A stretch of DNA of 64,000 nt from Brevundimonas huaxiensis. Its GTDB lineage: Bacteria > Pseudomonadota > Alphaproteobacteria > Caulobacterales > Caulobacteraceae. Positions within the stretch are counted from its first letter, which is position 1. Every line of letters starts with the position of its first letter. Below are positions 57,194-64,000 of the stretch, in pieces. The position numbers were made by a program, and so were the translations under genes. The DNA lies in the NCBI RefSeq assembly GCF_014218725.1, contig NZ_JABBJE010000002.1, forward strand, positions 248,001 through 312,000, given 5' to 3'. Under the pieces are notes generated by a model. The model worked only from the letters and a program-made list of their open reading frames with translations, was not told the DNA's origin and ran no database searches.

Positions 57194-57657
57194 CCGCAAT
57201 CTCCGACCAACCCACCGCCGGCCGTTTCGAAGGGCGCGATCACCTGTTGCCGGTGCGCGTCTATTACGAGGACACCGATTTCACTGGCCTGGTCTATCAC
57301 GCCAACTATGTGCGCTATTTCGAGCGGGGGCGGTCCGATTTCCTGCGCGCCATCGGGGTGGGGCACGCCGATCTGCTGGAGGAGGCCGAGCCGCTGGCCT
57401 TCGTGGTGTCCGAGTTAAATATCAGATATCTGAAGCCCGCGCGGATCGACGACGCCCTGGTGGTGCGCACCGTCTACGAGCAGGTGAAGGGCGTGCGGCT
57501 GATCATCCGCCAGAGCGTGGAGCGGGCCGGCGAGGTGTTGTGCCGGGCCGAGGTGACGGCGGTGTGCATCCATCTGGACGGACGGCCGCGACGGCCGTCG
57601 AAGGGACTGGTCGAGAAGGTCACGCCGTGGCTGGCGGCCAGTGGAACCGCCGACTAG
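57190..57657 (+). CDS. ybgC: YbgC, tol-pal-associated acyl-CoA thioesterase
   Basis: A 155-residue hotdog thioesterase with the active-site region YYEDTDFTGLVYHANYVRYFE (20 residues of which are the family signature). It is the usual first gene of the tol-pal cluster and may act on lipid-linked acyl-CoA. GTG start 57190, overlapping the SEDS-like gene by four bases. Confidence 0.93.
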   Translation: MTAISDQPTAGRFEGRDHLLPVRVYYEDTDFTGLVYHANYVRYFERGRSDFLRAIGVGHADLLEEAEPLAFVVSELNIRYLKPARIDDALVVRTVYEQVKGVRLIIRQSVERAGEVLCRAEVTAVCIHLDGRPRRPSKGLVEKVTPWLAASGTAD

Positions 57658-57683
57658 GATCGCGCCAACGAGGGGGAAACGTC

Positions 57684-58119
57684 ATGGCCGCAGAAACCTA
57701 CAAAATGTCCGCCAGCGCGGTGATCGTCACGATCCTGCTGTTCGTGCTGCTGATCGGCGGCGGGCTGGTGGGCTGTCCCTATTACAAGGTCTGGGAGCGC
57801 AAGATGGCGGGCCAGGCCGAGCTGCAATACCAGCAGGGGGGCGCGCCAGGCCCTGATCGCGCAGGCCGCCGCCGAGGACGAGGCGGCGATCAAACGGGCC
57901 GAGGCGGCGACGCGCCGGGTCCTGGGCTGGACCGATGCGGCCAAGCGCGGCTGCGCCGAACTGGGCCGGGCGGGCGATCGCCAGTGCGAGGAGCAGCTGC
58001 TGAAGGACGCCGCCACCTATTCCATCGCCAAGGAAGGCCACGAGGGCGTCATCATCAGCGTCGGCGCCCCGGTCTCTGTCGCGGTCGATCCGAACGCGCG
58101 GCGGACGGCGTCCGAGTAA
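57684..58119 (+). pseudogene. Small membrane-anchored protein, frameshifted in a six-G run
   Basis: ATG 57684 with ribosome site AGGGGGA. The N-terminus spans the membrane (SAVIVTILLFVLLIGGGLVG, then a cysteine). At the six-G run 57836-57841 the frame breaks. With one G less, reading continues as an Ala-rich helical domain with a Cys pair (RGCAELG, RQCEEQL) to a TAA at 58117-58119, giving about 144 residues. It lies between ybgC and tolQ. Without correction the frame runs to 58130 as Arg/Gly-rich sequence. Function unknown. Confidence 0.7.
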
Positions 58120-58131
58120 CCTGCCGTTAAC
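58116..58131. promoter_or_regulatory. CtrA-like half-site pair upstream of tolQ
   Basis: GTAA-N7-TTAAC differs by one base from the CtrA consensus TTAA-N7-TTAA. It overlaps the stop of the preceding gene and lies about 130 bases before tolQ. Cell-cycle control of tol by CtrA would fit a Caulobacterales host, but a single-mismatch match may be chance. Confidence 0.3.
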
Positions 58132-58259
58132 CCTTATGACGCGCCTGTCAGATGACGGGCGGACGGGTCGGGGCTAAACGGGCCGGACGCCACACAATGG
58201 TCACGTCCGCTCGGTCGAAGAGGGGACGTGACGATCTCGATTCCGCCCGGAGCGCCTGA

Positions 58260-59012
58260 ATGACCACGCCTGTCGACGCCGCGATGATGAACCCGGTCGA
58301 GCTGTTCATGACCGCCGACTGGGTGGTCAAGAGCGTGATGATCGGGCTGGCGGCGGCCTCGATCTGGTCGTGGACGATCATCATCGACAAGGCGGTGCGG
58401 TTCACGGCGCTGAACAAGCGCGCCGACGACTTCGAAAAGTCGGTTCAGTCGGGCCGGTCGCTGGAAGAGGTGGCGTCGCAGGCGGGACCGGATCCGGACC
58501 ACGCCCTGCCGCGCATGCTGGTGATCGCCCTGTCGGACTGGCGCGAGGCGCGGCAGCGCGGGGCGTTGAACGAGCATCAGGGCGAGCTGCTGCTGGTGCG
58601 GATCGACAAGGCGATGAACAGCCTGATCTCGCGCGAGGGCCAGCGGATCGAAAACGGTCTGGGCGTGCTGTCGGTCGTGGCCACGGCCTCGCCCTTCATC
58701 GGCCTGTTCGGCACGGTGTGGGGCATCATGAATGCGTTCGGGCGGATCGCGGCGGCGGGCAACACCAATCTGACGACGGTGGCGCCGGCCATCGCCGAAG
58801 CCCTGTTCGCCACGGCCATCGGCCTGGCGGCGGCCATCCCGGCCTATATCGCCTACAACAAGTTTTCGATCGACGCGGGCAAGTTCACGGGGCGCCTGGA
58901 AGCCTTCGCCGACGACTTGCAGGCCGCCGTGGCGCGCCGCCTGGGCAGCCCGTCGGCCCCGCCGCCTCCGCCCCCGCCGTCCAGCGACCTCAGCCTGAAG
59001 CGGGGCGTCTGA
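58260..59012 (+). CDS. tolQ: TolQ, proton-channel subunit of the Tol-Pal system
   Basis: A 250-residue inner-membrane protein with three spans; the ExbB/TolQ signature is in [21 protein letters not shown] and [20 protein letters not shown]. With TolR it forms the proton-driven motor that energises TolA. ATG at 58260. Confidence 0.97.
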   Translation: MTTPVDAAMMNPVELFMTADWVVKSVMIGLAAASIWSWTIIIDKAVRFTALNKRADDFEKSVQSGRSLEEVASQAGPDPDHALPRMLVIALSDWREARQRGALNEHQGELLLVRIDKAMNSLISREGQRIENGLGVLSVVATASPFIGLFGTVWGIMNAFGRIAAAGNTNLTTVAPAIAEALFATAIGLAAAIPAYIAYNKFSIDAGKFTGRLEAFADDLQAAVARRLGSPSAPPPPPPPSSDLSLKRGV

Positions 59013-59015
59013 GCC

Positions 59016-59468
59016 ATGGCCCTGGGCGGTGGTGCGAGCGGCGGCGGGCGTCGAGGGCGACGGGGGCGTAAAGGGCCTCTGACCGAGATCAACGTCACGC
59101 CCTTGGTGGACGTGATGCTGGTGCTGCTGATCATCTTCATGATCTCGGCGCCCCTGCTGACGGTGGGCGTGCCGGTCGAACTGCCCAAGACCGAGGCCAG
59201 CGCGGTCGAGATCAAGTCCGAACCCCTGTCGGTCAGCATCGACCAGCAGGGCGCGATCTTCGTCGGCGACAGCGAGACGGCGTTCGACGCCCTGTCCACG
59301 CGCTTGCTGACCGAGGCGGGCGGCGCCGACAAGGCGGCCGAACGGCCGGTGTTCGTGCGGGCTGACGGGCGCGCGCCCTATCAGGCGGTGGCGCGGGTGA
59401 TGGCGCGGTTGAGCGCCTCGGGCTTCACCAAGCTGAACCTGATCACCGACACGGCGCCGGAGGCCTGA
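59016..59468 (+). CDS. tolR: TolR, proton-channel subunit of the Tol-Pal system
   Basis: A 150-residue ExbD/TolR protein with one span carrying the essential Asp ([19 protein letters not shown]32) and a periplasmic domain. Starts three bases after tolQ. Couples proton flow to TolA. Confidence 0.97.
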   Translation: MALGGGASGGGRRGRRGRKGPLTEINVTPLVDVMLVLLIIFMISAPLLTVGVPVELPKTEASAVEIKSEPLSVSIDQQGAIFVGDSETAFDALSTRLLTEAGGADKAAERPVFVRADGRAPYQAVARVMARLSASGFTKLNLITDTAPEA

Positions 59469-59473
59469 AGCCG

Positions 59474-60352
59474 TTGCGTCGGCCGAGCCCCGCCATTCTG
59501 GGATCTCTCGCCCTGCATGCCGGGGTGATCGCGCTCGCCTTCGTGACCTTTTCGCACAAGCTGGACGAGGACGAGACGCCGTTGGTGGCCTCGGTGCCGG
59601 TGACCATCGTGTCGGAAGAGGTGATCCAGGCGGCGCCGGCGGACAATCCGCAGCCCGAACCTTCGCCTGACGACGCCGCGACCGCCCCGGTGCAGCAGCC
59701 CGATCCCGTGCCGCCGACGCCGGAACCGGCGCCGCCGCAACCCCAGCCGCGCCCGACGCCGACGCCGCCGCGGCCCACGCCGCCGCGCCCGGCGCCGACG
59801 CCCACGCCCACGCCGAAGCCCACGCCGACCCCGACGCCGCCGCGCCCGACGCCTCGACCCCAGCCGCCGACGCCTGCGCCGCCGACCAAGACCCAGCCGA
59901 CTCCGCGCCCGGCGACGCCCGCGCCCGCCCGCCCGGCGCCCCAGCGCACAGAGCCGAGCCTGGATCTGGACGCCCTAGCCGGACCGACGCGCCCGACCAA
60001 CAATCGCGGCCGACCGGCGACGGGGCAGCAGGGGGCGGGCGCCGCGTCCCAGGCCACGGGCCCGCAGCTATCCGCGCTTGCTGGTCAAGTAAGCCCGCAC
60101 TGGAACATTAACTGTGAAATGCCGGGCATGGACAGAATGGTCATCAGGGTGACTGTTCGCTTGACGGCAGATGGAAATATTGTGGGTTCTCCCACTTTGC
60201 AGAATCCACAAAGTGATGCGTCGTGGCGTGCAGCATCGGACGCAATGCTCAGAGCATTGCGCGCTGCCTCTCCGTTTAGGGTGCCCGCAGGTTTTCAGGC
60301 ACAAGAAGTGCCCTTCCGGTTTGAAACCGCTAGAAAATGCGGAAATCGATAG
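59474..60352 (+). CDS. tolA: TolA, trans-envelope protein with Pro-rich stalk
   Basis: A 292-residue protein from TTG 59474. One N-terminal span with the SLALHAGVIALAF motif contacts TolQR. The stalk (about residues 50-165) is a run of Pro/Thr/Arg repeats (PTPTPPRPTPPRPAPTPTPT style) in place of the usual Ala/Lys coil. The C-terminal domain III (about 195-292: VSPHWNINCEMPGMDRMV, PFRVPAGFQ) contacts TolB and Pal. From about 60062 base composition falls sharply (32 and 33 G+C in the two 60-base blocks of 60121-60240, against about 43 in tolB). Confidence 0.93.
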   Translation: MRRPSPAILGSLALHAGVIALAFVTFSHKLDEDETPLVASVPVTIVSEEVIQAAPADNPQPEPSPDDAATAPVQQPDPVPPTPEPAPPQPQPRPTPTPPRPTPPRPAPTPTPTPKPTPTPTPPRPTPRPQPPTPAPPTKTQPTPRPATPAPARPAPQRTEPSLDLDALAGPTRPTNNRGRPATGQQGAGAASQATGPQLSALAGQVSPHWNINCEMPGMDRMVIRVTVRLTADGNIVGSPTLQNPQSDASWRAASDAMLRALRAASPFRVPAGFQAQEVPFRFETARKCGNR

Positions 60353-60471
60353 AGGTCAGGTAAAGAGGCCTGTTCCCGACCGAATGTCGCCCCAATCGCC
60401 ATGAAGCTGGCGGTTGTCATAACGTCCGATGATAAGGGCGAGACTGTCTTTCCAATGCTTGGGAGCAAATT

Positions 60472-61848
60472 ATGCGTCTGAACCTTTTGATGGCATCCGC
60501 CGCCGTCGCCCTAGTCGCTGGGCCAGTATCGCTTAATCCCTTAAACGCCCAAGCTGCGCCTCAGAACGCGCAGACGCAGGATGTGGTGGTTGATGACGGC
60601 GTGCTGCGTCCCCTTCAGATCGCGGTTGTGCCGTTCGCCGGGACGCACGGGTCGGACATCTCCAATGTGGTCAGCGCCAATCTGAAGCGGTCGGGCTTCT
60701 TCGAGCCGCTGAACCCGTCCAGCTTCATCGAGACCGGCCTGACCCTGGCCAATGCGCCGAACTTTCCCCAATGGACCCAGATCGGCGCGCAGGCGGTGCT
60801 GTACGGCGGTGTGACGACGCGCGGCGACGGGCGGCTGGACGTCGGCTTCCGGCTTTATGATCCCTATCGCCAGTGCCAGCTGGTCAGCTATCAGTTCACC
60901 GCGACCCAGGAGCAATGGCGCCGGATCGCGCACAAGATTTCCGACGTCATCTATCAGCGCATGACCGGCGAGGCCGGCTTCTTCGATTCCCGCGTGATCT
61001 TCGTGTCCGAGGAGGGCACGCAACTGAACCGGATCAACCGCCTGACCATCGCCGATCAGGACGGGTTCAACCCGACCTATCTGACGCAGGGCGACGAGGT
61101 GATCATGTCGCCGCGCTTCTCGCTGTCGCAGCCGGATGAGATCACCTATGTGGCGCTGGGCAAGGATTACAGCCGCATCTACCTGTATAATCTGACGACC
61201 GGCCGGCGCGAGAGCCTGGGCGAGTTCGACGGTCAGGTGCTGGCGCCGCGCTTCTCCAACGACGGCAACAAGATCGCGTTTTCGATCATCCGGGGCGGCA
61301 ACACCGACGTCTATGTGATGGACCTGCGCAGCCGCCAGATCACGCGCCTGACCAGCGACCCGGGCATCGACACCTCGCCGTCGTTCAGCCCGGACGGCAG
61401 CCAGATCGTCTTCACCTCGGACCGTTCAGGTTCGGCGCGCCTGTATGTCATGCGGTCGGACGGATCGGGCCAGCGGCCGATCTCGCGCGGCGGCGGCATC
61501 TATACGGCCCCGTCGTGGAGCCCGACCGGCAATCTGATCGCCTTCACCAAACAGGGCGGCGGCCGGTTCTCGACCGGGGTGATGAACGCCGACGGCTCGG
61601 GCGAGCGCATCCTGTCGTCCAGCTATTTCGAGGAAGGCCCGAACTGGGCGCCGAACGGTCGTTACGTCATGTTCGCGCGCCAGACGCCGGGCGGCGACAC
61701 GCGTCTGTGGACCGTGGACCTGTCGGGACGCGTGGTGTCGCAGGCGGGCTATAACGGACGCGGAACCGACCCGGCCTGGTCGCCGCTGCTCGATCGCGGC
61801 CCGAGCAATCTGGGCGTGAACCAGGGCGCCGACAGCTGCCCCGCCTAA
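60472..61848 (+). CDS. tolB: TolB, periplasmic beta-propeller of the Tol-Pal system
   Basis: A 458-residue protein with a signal peptide (cleavage near LNAQA, residue 28), a TolB N-terminal domain (LRPLQIAVVPFAG) and a six-bladed propeller with repeated FSPDGSQIVF-type blades (PSFSPDGSQI, PSWSPTGNLIAF, PNWAPNGRYVMF). It shuttles between TolA and Pal. Confidence 0.97.
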   Translation: MRLNLLMASAAVALVAGPVSLNPLNAQAAPQNAQTQDVVVDDGVLRPLQIAVVPFAGTHGSDISNVVSANLKRSGFFEPLNPSSFIETGLTLANAPNFPQWTQIGAQAVLYGGVTTRGDGRLDVGFRLYDPYRQCQLVSYQFTATQEQWRRIAHKISDVIYQRMTGEAGFFDSRVIFVSEEGTQLNRINRLTIADQDGFNPTYLTQGDEVIMSPRFSLSQPDEITYVALGKDYSRIYLYNLTTGRRESLGEFDGQVLAPRFSNDGNKIAFSIIRGGNTDVYVMDLRSRQITRLTSDPGIDTSPSFSPDGSQIVFTSDRSGSARLYVMRSDGSGQRPISRGGGIYTAPSWSPTGNLIAFTKQGGGRFSTGVMNADGSGERILSSSYFEEGPNWAPNGRYVMFARQTPGGDTRLWTVDLSGRVVSQAGYNGRGTDPAWSPLLDRGPSNLGVNQGADSCPA

Positions 61849-61987
61849 ACGCCGCACCGACACCGTCGGAGCCTTAAAGCTCAACTGTGCGTTATCGCCT
61901 CTAGCGTCGAAAAATCGGCCGAGGCAGACAGTAAAGCCAAGCTTGAGGCCCGCCCTTGCCAGAAACGATACGTCAGGAGACGACCCC

Positions 61988-62551
61988 ATGAAGACTTCCC
62001 GCATTCTCAAATTGGCGATGGTCGGCTGCGCCGTCGCCGCCATGGCCGCCTGCACCCGAAAGCCCCCGGTCGAGACCGGCGTGCCCGGTCCGAACGACGG
62101 CACGACGCAACCGACGGGTCCGGCCTATCCGACCGCGCCCACCGGGCCGGTGACCGGCGGAAACATGGGTTCGGCCGCGCCGGGCACCGAACAGGACTTC
62201 GTCGTCAACGTCGGCGACCGCATCTATTTCGACCTGGATTCCTATGAGGTCCGTCCCGAGGCCATGCCGCGCCTGGACGCCCAGGCTCAGTGGCTGCAGC
62301 GCTATCCGTCCGTGACGGTCCGCATCGAAGGCAATGCCGACGAACGCGGCACGCGCGAATACAATCTGGCGCTGGGCGCCCGCCGTGCGGAATCGGTGCG
62401 CACCTATCTGATCAACCGGGGCATTCCGGCCGGCCGGATCGACACCATCAGCTTCGGCAAGGAACGGCCGATCGCGGAAGGCTCGAACGAAGACGCCTTC
62501 GCCCGCAACCGTAACGCCCACACCGCCATCGTCTCGGGCGCGCCGCGCTGA
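61988..62551 (+). CDS. pal: Pal, peptidoglycan-associated outer-membrane lipoprotein
   Basis: A 187-residue lipoprotein from ATG 61988: signal with lipobox MAAC (Cys22), a flexible Gly/Pro/Thr linker, then an OmpA-like domain with the peptidoglycan-binding residues in RIEGNADERGTREYNLALG and the R-x-x-x-V-x-x-Y helix. Anchors the Tol machine to the outer membrane. A strong terminator follows. Confidence 0.97.
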   Translation: MKTSRILKLAMVGCAVAAMAACTRKPPVETGVPGPNDGTTQPTGPAYPTAPTGPVTGGNMGSAAPGTEQDFVVNVGDRIYFDLDSYEVRPEAMPRLDAQAQWLQRYPSVTVRIEGNADERGTREYNLALGARRAESVRTYLINRGIPAGRIDTISFGKERPIAEGSNEDAFARNRNAHTAIVSGAPR

Positions 62552-62577
62552 CGACCGGCTGATCGGCTGATCTGAAG

Positions 62578-62610
62578 GAGGCGCCGGCCGCAGGGTCGGC
62601 GCCTCTTTTC
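62578..62610 (+). terminator. Intrinsic terminator after pal
   Basis: Hairpin with arms GAGGCGCCGGCC and GTCGGCGCCTC around GCAGG, followed by TTTTCGTTT. It sits 27 bases after the pal stop and ends the tol-pal transcript. Confidence 0.88.
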
Positions 62611-62678
62611 GTTTCCGCGCTTGTCCTGACGCGGGGCTGGCGGCAGAACCGTCATCACAGGGATCGGGGGATCAGCGG

Positions 62679-63817
62679 ATGGATATCGAAGGGGCGGGCG
62701 CCGTCGTCACGGCCGGACTGGTCGCAGGCGCGATTGAAAAGCCGACGGGCAAGGCCGGCGAGGCCCACGCCCACGGCGTCTGTTCCGACTGCGGGGCCGA
62801 AACGAGCGGCAACTTCTGCGCAAACTGCGGCCAGCCGACCCACGTCCACCGCAGCCTGCTGCACCTGGGCGAAGAGCTGCTGCACGGGGTCATGCATTTC
62901 GACGCCCGGATCTGGCGCACCCTGCCGCTGCTGTGGCTGAACCCCGGCCGGCTGACGCGCGAATGGGTCGAGGGCAAGCGCACGCGCTACGTCTCCCCGC
63001 TGGCGATCTTCCTGTTCACCCTGTTCGTGATGTTCTTCGCGCTCAGCTTTGCGCCGCACCCGGAATCCAAGACCGAGGGCGCCGAGATGGCCGAACGGAT
63101 CGCGTCCCAGCGTGTCGGTCTGGCCGAGGCGGAAAAGGCCCTGGTCCAGATGCGGGCCGAAAGCGGCGCTCGGCCGGACCCGACGATGCAGATGGCGATC
63201 AACGCCGGACAAAAGCTGGTCGACGACCGCCGCGCGGCCTGGTCCGGCTGGAGACCGAGCAGCGCGACGGTCGCGCCGACGGGCTGAAGCCCGGCAGCTG
63301 GCAGGCCGGGATCAAGGACATGGCGACCGAAGAGGCCGGCGAGACTAAGCTGAAGGTCATGGGCAAGGACGCCGAGAAGGAGGGGCACGGCATCGGCGCC
63401 ACGGTCCTGAAGAAGCTGCAGAACCCGGACCTGGCGGTCTATAAGTTGCAGCAGACGATGTACAAGTTCGCCTTCCTGCTGGTGCCCTTGTCCATCCCGT
63501 TCGTGGCCCTGCTGTTCCTATGGAAGCGCGGCTTCACCCTGTACGACCACGGGGTGTTCGTTCTGTATTCGCTGACCTTCATGGCCATGCTGCTGATGCT
63601 GATGGTCATCGCCGGAACCTTCTGGGGGACATTCGGCCTGGTGGTGATCAATCTGGCGGCGCTATCGATCCCGGTGCACATGTTCGCCCAGATGAAGGGC
63701 GCCTATTCGCTGTCCTGGTTCTCGGCCCTGTGGCGGACGATCGCGCTGTTGGTGTTCTGCAACATCGTGGTCGGCCTGTTCATCACGGCCATCGTCTATC
63801 TGGGGCTGGGCCACTAG
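62679..63817 (+). pseudogene. DUF3667 family membrane protein, frameshifted
   Basis: ATG 62679. The N-terminal zinc ribbon (CSDCGAETSGNFCANCGQ, two CxxC knuckles), LNPGRLTREWVEGKRTRYVSP and first membrane span are in one frame, which stops at 63285-63287. From about 63240 the family sequence continues one frame over (LVRLETEQRDG, then several membrane spans to VYLGLGH at 63817). One base missing near 63235-63245 explains both halves. DUF3667 proteins have unknown function. Confidence 0.8.
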
Positions 63818-63858
63818 CTCGGCCTTGCGGCGGCCCCAAATCGGTGAAAGCTAGACGT

Positions 63859-64000
63859 ATGACCAAGCTCTCGATCTCTCGTGTTCATCTGCTCGCCGCC
63901 GCCGCCCTCGGGGTTGTCCTGATCGGAGGCGGCGCGGTCGCCCAGCAGGCCCAGCCCAACATCATGGAGCGGACCGAGTGGGACAATCGCCGCCTGGACC
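63859..64000 (+). CDS. ybgF: YbgF/CpoB-like protein, 5' end only
   Basis: ATG 63859 with a signal peptide (HLLAAAALGVVLIGGGAVAQ) and the beginning of a coiled coil (MERTEWDNRRLD) typical of YbgF/CpoB, the TPR protein that follows pal in most genomes. It is cut by the window edge after 47 residues. The DUF3667 gene separates it from pal. Confidence 0.7.
   Translation, partial: MTKLSISRVHLLAAAALGVVLIGGGAVAQQAQPNIMERTEWDNRRLD

Noticed and set aside
57842..58130. Uncorrected C-terminal reading of the tol-cluster small gene
   Set aside because: The Arg/Gly-rich sequence after the G run is out of frame; the other frame gives a normal helical domain and a sensible stop.
59740..59960. CRISPR-like short repeats
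   Set aside because: These are codon-level repeats for the Pro/Thr-rich stalk of TolA, with no spacers.

Overview
The window is a high-GC chromosomal segment from an alphaproteobacterium. The gene order of the chemotaxis operon (mcp-cheX-cheY-cheA-cheW-cheR-cheB-cheY-cheD-cheU-cheY-cheE) matches the major che cluster of Caulobacter crescentus, and the many TorF-type porins, BLUF, Tol-Pal and ruvCAB genes fit Caulobacterales. Brevundimonas is my best guess for the genus; that is inference from content, not from a search. No rRNA, insertion sequence, CRISPR array or prophage is visible.

Layout. 1-2.1 kb: a frameshifted FixL-type sensor kinase running off the left edge, divergent from a TorF-like porin. 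2.1-11.7 kb: a twelve-gene chemotaxis operon whose genes mostly overlap by about 4 bases. 11.9 kb: a tRNA-Arg(CCU) with a swapped 19-56 tertiary pair, into which the 3' end of a 2'-5' RNA ligase-like gene runs antisense. 12.6-22.2 kb, minus strand: a histone-deacetylase-like gene, then the potassium-transport operon reading (right to left) 27-aa peptide, kdpF, kdpA, kdpB, 51-aa membrane peptide, TorF-like porin, kdpC, broken kdpD, kdpE. 22.5-26.3 kb: a small periplasmic protein, a PepSY-like protein with a PhoP/PhoQ-like pair, and a Crp/Fnr regulator. 26.4-29.3 kb: a 60-aa protein, DUF1206, FrnE-like oxidoreductase and a helix-turn-helix protein.

29.6-31.8 kb is the most accessory-looking stretch: four tightly overlapping minus-strand genes (DUF6932-type nucleotidyltransferase, a 322-aa protein with a beta-rich C-terminus, a zeta-toxin-like kinase and a 58-aa protein). 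The first two have clearly lower GC. A perfect 8+8 base palindrome lies just upstream. 31.8-33.9 kb: thiC with a TPP riboswitch and a hairpin over its Shine-Dalgarno. 34-50.8 kb: a run of ordinary metabolic and membrane genes (BLUF photosensor, TIGR02587/TIGR02588 pair, D-cysteine desulfhydrase, chromate transporter, aspartate racemase family, nucleoside hydrolase-ribokinase, S9 peptidase, alcohol dehydrogenase, thioesterases, YebC, hemerythrin, MgtC).

51.5-54.4 kb: ruvC-ruvA, a heptad-repeat hairpin element, ruvB, and a BrnT/BrnA-type toxin-antitoxin pair joined to ruvB by a 4-base overlap. 54.5-64 kb: an alpha/beta hydrolase, a small protein, a divergent SEDS (FtsW/RodA)-like membrane protein, then ybgC, a frameshifted small gene, tolQ, tolR, tolA, tolB, pal, a frameshifted DUF3667 gene and the start of ybgF/cpoB. 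The Tol-Pal genes form the trans-envelope machine for outer-membrane constriction.

Five reading-frame lesions occur in four genes, two of them in G homopolymers. This may mean real gene decay, or uncorrected sequencing errors in a draft assembly, so every pseudogene call here should be read with that in mind.
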